This document shows positions 16,688-23,864 of a stretch of DNA of 64,000 nucleotides, piece after piece. The DNA is taken from positions 1-64,000 of the forward strand of contig JAJZZX010000007.1 of assembly GCA_021797355.1 (NCBI GenBank), read 5' to 3'. The translations under genes and the position numbers were made by a program. Origin of the DNA: Thermoplasmata archaeon. Its GTDB lineage: Archaea > Thermoplasmatota > Thermoplasmata > Thermoplasmatales > Thermoplasmataceae. The notes beneath the pieces are model-generated. The model saw only the letters and a program-made list of their open reading frames with translations. It was not told the origin of the DNA and did no database searches. How positions within the stretch are numbered: the first letter of the stretch is position 1; every line of letters begins with the position of its first letter.

Positions 16688-17665
16688 TTGACACGGCGTT
16701 TTATTGCCGTATCAGCAGCATTAAGTGCATTTTTCATATATTTTTCAATAATAGTAAGGACTTTTCCTATCTGGATAAGTGCAGCCGGCATAGCGCTTGG
16801 CATATACGCCCTATACATGTCAGGTGATGTCTTCCTTGATCAGGCCTTGGCCGTCGGATCCAGGATTGGATTGTCAAGTAAGGCTACAGGCACATACTTC
16901 ATCTCATTTGGCGCAGTAATAGATGAATTTGCAGTGGTCCTGGCATCGTCTGCAAGGGGATATGGCGGCATCAGCTTCGGAACCATACAGGGATCAAACA
17001 TAATCACAATGGTTATTTTTCTTGCAGCTCTTCCAATTGCATTCAGGCAGAACTTCAGAAAATTCAGGGCGGACGGTTTCTTCATGCTTGGTATGACGGC
17101 CTTGACCCTGGTGTTTGCGCTTGCCTTTACTCACCAGCCTTGGTATGCCGGCGCATCCCTTGTAGCTGCCTATGCTGCATATGTTCTTGCCAACAGGAAA
17201 AGGGGGCCAGTTCCGGCAAGCAGAGAGTCCCCCGCAGGCATAAGTTATGCATCCCTTGCAGTATCGCTGTTCCTGCTTGCGGTGACCTCTGAGGCAATAG
17301 TGGAGTACACGATGAATGTAGCCGTTTCTGCCCATATCTCCTCATTTTTTTCCGGCTTCGTTGTTACTGGTATTGCAGGATCGCTGCCTGAAATTGTCAT
17401 GTTTGTCCTGAGCATACCAAGAAGTGATCATGATTCCACTATGGGCATAGTAAGCGGCACTGTGATATACAAGGCCTCGTTGATTCTCGGCATCGCCATC
17501 CTTTTTGGGGACGTGGTGCTTGTATCCGGCCTGTGGTCCATTTACCTAATGATATTGCTAATACTGATATTCCTGCTGCTTTCCTTTGTCAGGCAGAGAA
17601 AAGCCTATACACTGCTGCCAGCAATGGCAGTGGTTGCGGTTATTATCTGGCAGTTATTCTTCTAG
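16688..17665 (+). CDS. CaCA-family cation exchanger
   Basis: The 325-residue protein has about ten membrane helices with two internally repeated alpha motifs. The first is GAVIDEFAVVLASSARGYGG followed by GTIQGSNI, the second GIAGSLPEIVMFVLS followed by MGIVSGTVIYKA. These are the ion-binding repeats of Na+/Ca2+ (CaCA) exchangers, here slightly degenerate: the second has SGTV where GSNI is usual. It would export Ca2+ or another cation at the plasma membrane in exchange for Na+ or H+. The start is TTG, 4 bases after speD. The 3' end overlaps the convergent aIF5B gene by 4 bases. Confidence 0.82.
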   Translation: MTRRFIAVSAALSAFFIYFSIIVRTFPIWISAAGIALGIYALYMSGDVFLDQALAVGSRIGLSSKATGTYFISFGAVIDEFAVVLASSARGYGGISFGTIQGSNIITMVIFLAALPIAFRQNFRKFRADGFFMLGMTALTLVFALAFTHQPWYAGASLVAAYAAYVLANRKRGPVPASRESPAGISYASLAVSLFLLAVTSEAIVEYTMNVAVSAHISSFFSGFVVTGIAGSLPEIVMFVLSIPRSDHDSTMGIVSGTVIYKASLILGIAILFGDVVLVSGLWSIYLMILLILIFLLLSFVRQRKAYTLLPAMAVVAVIIWQLFF

Positions 17666-19410
17666 GAACGGGTTCCCCAGAAGATATTTTCCTTGCGCTT
17701 TATCTTTATGATTTCATCCAGTACCGCCATGGTATCTGCATCAAGAGGATTGTTCCGCAGCTCCTTGACCACAGCCTCAGTTATGTCCACATAAAGCGGT
17801 TCCTCGGGAAATATCTGCCTGTTCAGGGTAACGCCGTCTATTGAAACTGCCACCTCTGATGGTGCATCAGCGAACTGCTTTGAAATTTCCCCCTCCCTTA
17901 TGCTCCTGATGGTGCCCGCAAATCGTCCATCCTGCCTTATGAGGGAATCGCCCACCTTTATCCTTCCCGCATGCACCTTCACACCGACTATGACAGGTTT
18001 TGCAGCCCGGAATATGTACTGTGGGAGTATTGTTATTTTTGCAGGCATGGGCAGCCGCTGCTTCCTGCCCTCATCAAGCTGCTGCTTCCTCCTGCTGAGC
18101 CATTCCTCAGTCTCCTGGATCAGTGAATAAATGACGTCACCCACATGGACACCCACATCGGATGCCATTGCAGCCTCCCTGGCCTCCGCAAGAAATTCCA
18201 CATTGAATCCTATTATTATGCGGTCAAGAGGATCGTTGAGCGTAGCAACGTCAGTGATGTCCCTCTTGTTTATGTCGCCAATCTGCGCAGACCTTATTGG
18301 AATGTTCTTTTCCCGTAGTTCGTAGGCTATGGCTTCCAGGGAGCCAAGAGCATCAGCCTTCACAGTTACTCCATGTTCCGAGATATCAATATTCACCTGT
18401 GATTCCTCAAGAATTTCCTTGAATGCCTGCGACGGGTCCCCGTTCACGACTATGAGCGGTGAACCTGACACTACCTCAAGCTTGTCTGATATGAGTATCC
18501 TGACACCAGCCGCCGATTCCACAATTTCCTTCTCTACCAGTTTCTTGCTCCTGCCCTTGGAGTTGACCAGCATCGCCTTGATCTTTGTCACGGCTGGCCC
18601 CGCCCTCGTATTTACGGCAATAGTATCCCCGCGATGAAGCACACCCTGGTAGAGAACTGTATCCAGTATTGTACCGATGGATTCCTCCTTCTTGAGTTCT
18701 ATGATCGTCCCCCTTCCCTGTGCAGCATTGAACTTTATGTTTCCCTCAAGATATCTCTGGGCAAGCCCCGCTATCACCATGAGTATCTCTGCTATCCCGA
18801 TGCCGGCCTTGGCGCTCATGGGGACGATTGCAACTGTCCGCGAGAAATCTGTTATCCTGTCATACCTGTCGCTTGCTATCCCAAATTCATAGAATCTGTT
18901 TACAAGGTCGTAGATCCTCTTCTCCAGCTCCTCAATGTATTCCGGGCGCTGCTGTTTCATGGCCTGCTGGAAAGTGGAATTTTTAACAGGGGTAAAAAGC
19001 GGTATCAGGTCAATCTTGTTTGCGGCCACAACAAATGGAGTCTTGAATTTCTTCAGTATGTTAAGGGACTCTATGGTTTGCGGCTTGAACCCTTCATTAA
19101 TGTCCACCACAAGTATTGCTATGTCAGACAGGGCACCTCCCCTGGCCCTCATGTTAGAGAATGCCACATGCCCTGGTGTATCAATGAACAGCAGCCCAGG
19201 TATCTTCAATTTTCCTTTTCCAAGGAGCCCCCTGGCTTTCTCCTCTATTTCTGAGGAATCAATATTTGTTGCGCCGATTCTCTGTGTTATCCCGCCAGCT
19301 TCCTTCTTTGCAACTGAGGTTCCCCTTATGGCATCAAGTATTGAGGTTTTGCCATGATCGACATGGCCAAGAACACAAACTATGGGTTGCCTGAATTGCC
19401 TGGTATCCAT
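17662..19410 (-). CDS. infB: Translation initiation factor aIF5B
   Basis: This translational GTPase has G1 GHVDHGKTS, G3 DTPGH, G4 NKID and the archaeal/eukaryotic eIF5B domain order. The G domain is followed by two beta-barrel domains and an alpha/beta domain (ADALGSLEAIAYELREKNIP), with no long N-terminal IF2 extension. It promotes ribosomal subunit joining and initiator tRNA placement. The frame runs on to 19521, but the start at 19410 (MDTRQFRQPIVCVLG) fits the family and lies just past the ndk stop at 19418. It is the last gene of an L7Ae-S28e-L24e-NDK-aIF5B operon, an arrangement common in archaea. Confidence 0.95.
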   Translation of the reverse strand: MDTRQFRQPIVCVLGHVDHGKTSILDAIRGTSVAKKEAGGITQRIGATNIDSSEIEEKARGLLGKGKLKIPGLLFIDTPGHVAFSNMRARGGALSDIAILVVDINEGFKPQTIESLNILKKFKTPFVVAANKIDLIPLFTPVKNSTFQQAMKQQRPEYIEELEKRIYDLVNRFYEFGIASDRYDRITDFSRTVAIVPMSAKAGIGIAEILMVIAGLAQRYLEGNIKFNAAQGRGTIIELKKEESIGTILDTVLYQGVLHRGDTIAVNTRAGPAVTKIKAMLVNSKGRSKKLVEKEIVESAAGVRILISDKLEVVSGSPLIVVNGDPSQAFKEILEESQVNIDISEHGVTVKADALGSLEAIAYELREKNIPIRSAQIGDINKRDITDVATLNDPLDRIIIGFNVEFLAEAREAAMASDVGVHVGDVIYSLIQETEEWLSRRKQQLDEGRKQRLPMPAKITILPQYIFRAAKPVIVGVKVHAGRIKVGDSLIRQDGRFAGTIRSIREGEISKQFADAPSEVAVSIDGVTLNRQIFPEEPLYVDITEAVVKELRNNPLDADTMAVLDEIIKIKRKENIFWGTRS

Positions 19411-19417
19411 AACCACC

Positions 19418-19873
19418 TCAGTAGATGTTTTGTTCATCCCCGAACTGGAAGTCATGGATCTCATCGCTTGAAAAGAATACCGGAAGTTCGTGAGCAAATG
19501 ACTCGGGAGAGTCGGAGGCATGAATAATATTCTTTTCTATGCCAGTTGAGTAGTCTCCCCTGATTGTGCCAGGCTGTGCCTTTGAACCGTCAGTGGAACC
19601 TGCCATTGTTCTGGTGACAGAAATTGCGCTTGGTCCCTCTATGACAGCTGCAACTATTGGTCCAGACGTGATGTAGCCGACAAGGTCCTTGAAGAATGGC
19701 TTTGACTTATGGACATCGTAATGCCGCTCTGCCTTCTCCCTGCTCAGGACAAGCATTTTCATGGCAACAATCTTCATGCCCCTGTCTTCAAACCTGGAAA
19801 TAATCTTTCCAATAAGCCTTCTCTTTACCCCATCCGGCTTGATCAAGATCAGAGTTTTTTCAAGTGGCATCAT
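19418..19873 (-). CDS. ndk: Nucleoside diphosphate kinase
   Basis: The 151-residue protein contains the active-site histidine block [15 protein letters not shown] and the substrate loop [20 protein letters not shown]. Both are characteristic of NDK, which equalises nucleoside triphosphates via a phosphohistidine. Length is normal. It lies 3 bases after the L24e stop and 7 bases before the aIF5B start, so it is translated within the ribosomal operon. No oddities. Confidence 0.97.
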   Translation of the reverse strand: MMPLEKTLILIKPDGVKRRLIGKIISRFEDRGMKIVAMKMLVLSREKAERHYDVHKSKPFFKDLVGYITSGPIVAAVIEGPSAISVTRTMAGSTDGSKAQPGTIRGDYSTGIEKNIIHASDSPESFAHELPVFFSSDEIHDFQFGDEQNIY

Positions 19874-19876
19874 TTA

Positions 19877-20095
19877 TCAGCTCTTGGAACTCTGCTTCCT
19901 CATTTCCTTGATAGTATGGTATTCCTTGGTCCACTTGGTTCTCCTGGGAACGCGCTTCATCTCTATCATGTTAACCTGGCACTTCCGGCTGCAGAAATTA
20001 AGAACATTCCCGTCCTTTCTGACATACATGAATCCGGTTCCAGGCTCGATCTGTGATCCACAGAAACTGCAACTCTTTGCCGCCATTTTCATCAC
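19877..20095 (-). CDS. rpl24e: Ribosomal protein L24e (eL24)
   Basis: The 72-residue protein has the zinc finger [12 protein letters not shown] ... FCSRKC (four cysteines) and the RRTKWTKEY tail typical of archaeal L24e. It is a large-subunit protein near the subunit interface. The frame overlaps the preceding S28e gene by 4 bases (20092-20095), consistent with translational coupling. An internal start ([10 protein letters not shown]) four residues in is an alternative. Confidence 0.95.
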   Translation of the reverse strand: MMKMAAKSCSFCGSQIEPGTGFMYVRKDGNVLNFCSRKCQVNMIEMKRVPRRTKWTKEYHTIKEMRKQSSKS

Positions 20096-20301
20096 CGTAT
20101 CGAGAGCTTCCTGGCCTCTCTTGCAGTCTCTCTTAGCATCAGGATATCACCAACCCTTACGGGCCCCATGACATTCCTAGCAATGATCCTTCCCTGGTCT
20201 CTCCCGGCAAGAACCCTCACCTTAACTGTGGTGGCTTCCCCGCTCATACCGGTTCTTCCCATGAGCTCAACCACCTCTGCAGGCGTACCTTCATCTGCCA
20301 T
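20092..20301 (-). CDS. rps28e: Ribosomal protein S28e (eS28)
   Basis: The 69-residue OB-fold protein reads through [38 protein letters not shown] and the basic [11 protein letters not shown] tail, the S28e signature. It is a small-subunit head protein found in archaea and eukaryotes. It lies 11 bases after the L7Ae stop and overlaps L24e by 4 bases in one operon. Confidence 0.96.
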   Translation of the reverse strand: MADEGTPAEVVELMGRTGMSGEATTVKVRVLAGRDQGRIIARNVMGPVRVGDILMLRETAREARKLSIR

Positions 20302-20312
20302 TGCGGTTCACC

Positions 20313-20684
20313 TTACTTCTTTATTTCCGATAGCTCGGAAATGACCTGTTTCAGGGTCTCCTCACCCTTTCCTCCGACGTCAACAACAGATATTGACGCA
20401 GCCGAGGCAATTCCGACCTTGGCTCCCAGATCGCTCTTCTTCTTTACGAAGCCATACGGGACCTTTCTCTCCTCACAGAGCATTGGAAGGTAATAGACAA
20501 CTTCAGGGGGGGATACGTCTTCGGCAATTACGACAATCTTGCTCTCCCCTCTTTCAATTGACTTTATCACTTCGTTGGTACCCTTCTTTATCTTTCCGCT
20601 TCTGAAAGAATTTTCTACAAGATCAAGCAGTTTCTTCTCTACTGACTCGGGAGTTTCAAATTTCACATAGCTGTTTTTATCCAT
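20313..20684 (-). CDS. rpl7ae: Ribosomal protein L7Ae (eL8)
   Basis: The 123-residue L7Ae/L30e-fold protein has the kink-turn-binding segment GTNEVIKSIERGESKIVVIA, EDVSPPEVVYYLPMLCEE and VPYGFVKKKSDLG. In archaea it binds kink-turns in 23S rRNA, box C/D and H/ACA guide RNAs, and RNase P RNA. It is the first gene of the translation operon. GGAGGT at 20691-20696 is 6 bases from the ATG, with a TATA box further upstream. Confidence 0.96.
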   Translation of the reverse strand: MDKNSYVKFETPESVEKKLLDLVENSFRSGKIKKGTNEVIKSIERGESKIVVIAEDVSPPEVVYYLPMLCEERKVPYGFVKKKSDLGAKVGIASAASISVVDVGGKGEETLKQVISELSEIKK

Positions 20685-20690
20685 TCAGGA

Positions 20691-20736
20691 ACCTCCTTCA
20701 CTAAGGCAGAAGGTAAGCCGTAGACCGTATTTATAC
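20691..20736 (-). promoter_or_regulatory. Promoter and ribosome site of the L7Ae operon
   Basis: On the minus strand GTATAAATA (20728-20736) is a good archaeal TATA box. Transcription would begin near 20703, leaving a leader of about 20 bases that contains GGAGGT at 20691-20696. This gene thus has a conventional leader, unlike several leaderless genes in the window. Confidence 0.7.
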
Positions 20737-20840
20737 TTTGTCAGGGACAGAATTTACGCCTATTTCGCAGTTCCTGGGTCAAATATGGCTGCCAAAGAAA
20801 CAGGATGTTTATGGCAGTTTCCCCTTGGCAATGGAGGCAA

Positions 20841-21707
20841 TTACTGGCTCAAAAGCTTGTCTACGGCAGATTTCCCGTCGGCTGATAGCTCTACCATTGG
20901 GGAACGGAAACCGCCCTTTATGCTAAATTTTCTGTAGAATGCGTAATAATAGGCGGATGGGAATCTTGATACAAGAAGGGAGCGCAGCAGGGGATTGATC
21001 TTTTCAACCTGTATTCTGCTGGCCTCCTGGAATTTTCCCGCAGAGAAAGCCTTGAACGCCATCACAACGTGGTCTGAGAAATTCGTGAGTCCACAGACAC
21101 CGCCGTCTGCTCCAATAGCCATGGACGGTATAAGGAGGTCGTCCTGTCCTTGGAATATTGAAAAGTCTGGGCCAGAGAACTGCATTATCTCGGAGAAATA
21201 CCTCATATCGGCCGAACTCTCCTTCAGGCCTATTATCTCAGAATGTCCAGAAATGAGCCTTTCTACAGTTGACGGTTCAATTCTTGCACCGCAGAGTTGA
21301 GGGATGTTGTAAATGAACGTTTCCTTCCTGACGCTGCTTATTACATCATCAAAGTGCCTTCGAATCTCTTCCTGGCCCGGAGTAATATAGTAAGTGGGCA
21401 TTAACACCAGGGCATCAGCACCAGCATCCTTTGCGTGTTTCCCCAGCCTTATGGATTCCTGTGTTGAAGACGATCCTATTCCGGCCAGTACCTTCATTCC
21501 CCTGCTATTCTCAATAACGAACTCAAGGAATCTCATCCTCTCTTCCATGCTGAGGAAGGGGAAAAGTCCAGTGCTCCCGTTTGGGAAAACACCGGTTACG
21601 CCTATACTTTTCAGGTAGGATAGAAGCTTTCCTGTGGAATCATAGTCGATCTCGCCGTCTGGCCTGAAAGGGGTCAGCATTGGGGTTATAATGCCTCTGA
21701 TCTTCAT
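20841..21707 (-). CDS. DapA-family aldolase, probably 2-keto-3-deoxygluconate aldolase
   Basis: This TIM-barrel Schiff-base aldolase has the Schiff lysine in EIIGLKESSADM, a Tyr in FIYNIPQLCG, and an N-terminal VFPNGSTGLFPFLS loop. That loop has GSTGLFP rather than the GTTGE of dihydrodipicolinate synthases. It matches KDG/KDPG aldolases of thermoacidophilic archaea, which cleave 2-keto-3-deoxygluconate to pyruvate and glyceraldehyde in the non-phosphorylative Entner-Doudoroff path. The frame extends to 21812, but MKIRGIITPMLTPF at 21707 is the natural start. It follows the unknown gene 21736-22347 by 28 bases, probably in one transcript. Confidence 0.8.
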   Translation of the reverse strand: MKIRGIITPMLTPFRPDGEIDYDSTGKLLSYLKSIGVTGVFPNGSTGLFPFLSMEERMRFLEFVIENSRGMKVLAGIGSSSTQESIRLGKHAKDAGADALVLMPTYYITPGQEEIRRHFDDVISSVRKETFIYNIPQLCGARIEPSTVERLISGHSEIIGLKESSADMRYFSEIMQFSGPDFSIFQGQDDLLIPSMAIGADGGVCGLTNFSDHVVMAFKAFSAGKFQEASRIQVEKINPLLRSLLVSRFPSAYYYAFYRKFSIKGGFRSPMVELSADGKSAVDKLLSQ

Positions 21708-21735
21708 GATCTGGAAGTGATTAATAGGATAAAAA

Positions 21736-22347
21736 CTATTGATTACCCATATTGTAACCAACGTTCTCGGTCCTGAGGCTCTCCACCAGGGTTTTGGGAA
21801 GGCCCTTTGCAACTAGATAATCCCAGTCCGGGATAATTCCCCTGGCTATTGCCAGGTTTATGATCTCGTTGACAGGCATATAAAGTGTGCTTGGGGCATG
21901 GACTGTTCCCAACAGCCACGGGGGAAGGTCGAAATAATCCTTGACTCTTCCTGGAACGGCTTCACCAAGCACTTCATTGAGTATGGATGATACACGCTTA
22001 TTGTAATACCACCTTTTGACCGGGCTGTTAGCAAATCCCGGATTGGGAATGTAGACCTTCCATTCAAGGCCAAAAGCAGTCTCGACTCCGGTCTGCTGGG
22101 AGGTGTTGCCGAAGTTGTCAATGTCGGTCCTGGGAGGGGCCTCCTCCGCGCCCGTGCTGGAGTTGACAACCCTTATGCCAAACCTGTTGTAAAGGGACAG
22201 GTGCTTGTCAACGACCCTTTCCAGCTCTTGCGCCTCTGCAGCAGATATTGAAGAATCATTCTCAAACTGCTCCGATATCTGGGCAAGCTCTTCTATTCTG
22301 GAATTCATTATTACCTTCAGGTAATAGTTAAAACGATCTCCCGCCAT
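21736..22347 (-). CDS. Unrecognised 203-residue soluble protein
   Basis: No family is recognised. The N-terminal 65 residues look alpha-helical and acidic (IEELAQISEQFEND, QELERVVDKHL). A central segment is Gly/Asn/Pro-rich, and the C-terminal half has aromatic-rich segments (EWKVYIPNPGF, VKDYFDLPPWLLG). There is no signal peptide or membrane helix. It is directly upstream of the KDG-aldolase-type gene on the same strand. It is likely lineage-specific; function unknown. Confidence 0.6.
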   Translation of the reverse strand: MAGDRFNYYLKVIMNSRIEELAQISEQFENDSSISAAEAQELERVVDKHLSLYNRFGIRVVNSSTGAEEAPPRTDIDNFGNTSQQTGVETAFGLEWKVYIPNPGFANSPVKRWYYNKRVSSILNEVLGEAVPGRVKDYFDLPPWLLGTVHAPSTLYMPVNEIINLAIARGIIPDWDYLVAKGLPKTLVESLRTENVGYNMGNQ

Positions 22348-22492
22348 CCCCCTTTCCTCTTTCCTTAAAAAACATAACTAACTTCCGTATAAATAGTTAG
22401 CTGGTAGGTGTGATGGCATGTTTCCCATGGCATCCTTACCTCATTAAAAGGTTAAATATCAGAAGGTCTGGTTTTGAAATTGGTTTGCGTTC

Positions 22493-23485
22493 GTGTGCAG
22501 GAGGTTTTATGAACCACTGTTAGATGGCAATGCGATTTGCTTGGAACTGAGAGCGAAGGTTCTGGACTATCTGAAGTTGACAGAAAACATAGGGGGTATG
22601 GTGGAGAAGCTGCCTGCAAGAGACCCGTCCTCAGGAATTCCATCATGGATTCTTGCTCCCTGGTCGGTGGAAGCCTTGAAACAAAACCTCTGCCCTAATG
22701 TTAGCGAGGAAATCCGCAGGATGGAAGCTGACGGCCTTCTGGAATTGCATCAGCTAATGGCGGATGGTGAGCCGGTGCAAATGATCCGCAATCCAAAACT
22801 GGGCTCAGTGAACTTCAGTGATTCAATATCTGCAGACATGAAGAGAACTGTAAGTGGGATTATGAATCTGCACATCCTCTCCTATATTCAGGACAGGCAG
22901 AAAATCACTGATAAACCAGTTAAGCTGGAGGAGGCACTTTTCGACTTAAAGAACGGTGTTATGCTTCCGGATGATTTCATGCCGGTATACCTGATGGGAA
23001 ATATAGAGGGCTCAGCAACGCAGGTTGAACCATGCGAGATAGCCAGGGAAATCCAGCCGTTCAATGATGTGGCCGCGATTTTCTGCTTTTTTGAGCACAG
23101 CAGCCAAAGGGCAGGAACACTGGCAATGCTCTATGCGGCCACTAATTTTATCATTCCGCTTACAAGGGAGGAGATGAGGAAGAAGCTTGCCGATTCTTTC
23201 AGGAAACTGCAGGAATGCACAGATTACGGAGACTTCGAGATGAGCAGGATACTGAACCAGATAATATTCAACAGGGAAAGAAGGCATGCAGAGGAACTCC
23301 GGCGCCCCTATCCCAAGCAGGAATACATTTCCCGCCTTATAGAATTGGGGATAGTCCAGGAGATGGAAGGAAGATACCTACTCAATCCTGAAATGCCCAC
23401 AGAAAAGATAAAACAGATTCGCGACGAATTAAAGAAAAAGGCATCGGTGCTGGCTGCAAGGTGGCTCAACTGGAATCTTATCTGA
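22493..23485 (+). CDS. Unrecognised 330-residue soluble protein
   Basis: The predicted start is GTG at 22493 with TTAAATA at about 22452-22458 upstream. The protein appears largely alpha-helical. Its C-terminal part (about residues 225-330) is rich in charged helices (EEMRKKLADSFRKLQE, EKIKQIRDELKKKASVL), with a possible winged-helix-like piece (EYISRLIELGIVQEMEGRYL). There is no catalytic motif that I know. It is divergent from the unknown gene 21736-22347 and its 3' end overlaps the convergent small membrane protein by 8 bases. Confidence 0.6.
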   Translation: MCRRFYEPLLDGNAICLELRAKVLDYLKLTENIGGMVEKLPARDPSSGIPSWILAPWSVEALKQNLCPNVSEEIRRMEADGLLELHQLMADGEPVQMIRNPKLGSVNFSDSISADMKRTVSGIMNLHILSYIQDRQKITDKPVKLEEALFDLKNGVMLPDDFMPVYLMGNIEGSATQVEPCEIAREIQPFNDVAAIFCFFEHSSQRAGTLAMLYAATNFIIPLTREEMRKKLADSFRKLQECTDYGDFEMSRILNQIIFNRERRHAEELRRPYPKQEYISRLIELGIVQEMEGRYLLNPEMPTEKIKQIRDELKKKASVLAARWLNWNLI

Positions 23486-23864
23486 CGCCGCTGCCGTTCT
23501 TTCCTCTGGGTGATCTGCCGGAAGCAATGTTGGAGGCCACCTCCGACCAGAGCATCCCAGAGAAAGCAAAGATTAGGCCGAAGAAAAGCGGAAATCCCAG
23601 CAGCACAACTGCAGAAGGCAGGGAAACAATGCCTGAAACAATTGAGGAAAGCTTAATCACGTTAGCCACCGGGTAAATCATGTACAGCGAAAGCGCTGAG
23701 GCAAGGCCTATGAGAAAGCCAACTGATAATGCTCTTTTCCAGCTTAGAAAGAAGAGCGGAATGGCAGCCACTGCCGCCAGGTAAGGAAGAGGGATAAAGA
23801 TCAGAATGATGAATGATAGGGCCACTGATGCAATTATAAAGACTGCCGAAAGCCGGTTATTCAT
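23478..23864 (-). CDS. Small polytopic membrane protein
   Basis: The 128-residue protein has about four membrane helices (for example AVFIIASVALSFIILIFIPL and AVAAIPLFFLSW) and a short basic tail. Its start overlaps the end of the penicillin-acylase-family gene by 8 bases, so the two are probably translated together, and it may help export or anchor that enzyme. No family is recognised. The convergent neighbour overlaps its 3' end by 8 bases. Confidence 0.6.
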   Translation of the reverse strand: MNNRLSAVFIIASVALSFIILIFIPLPYLAAVAAIPLFFLSWKRALSVGFLIGLASALSLYMIYPVANVIKLSSIVSGIVSLPSAVVLLGFPLFFGLIFAFSGMLWSEVASNIASGRSPRGKNGSGVR

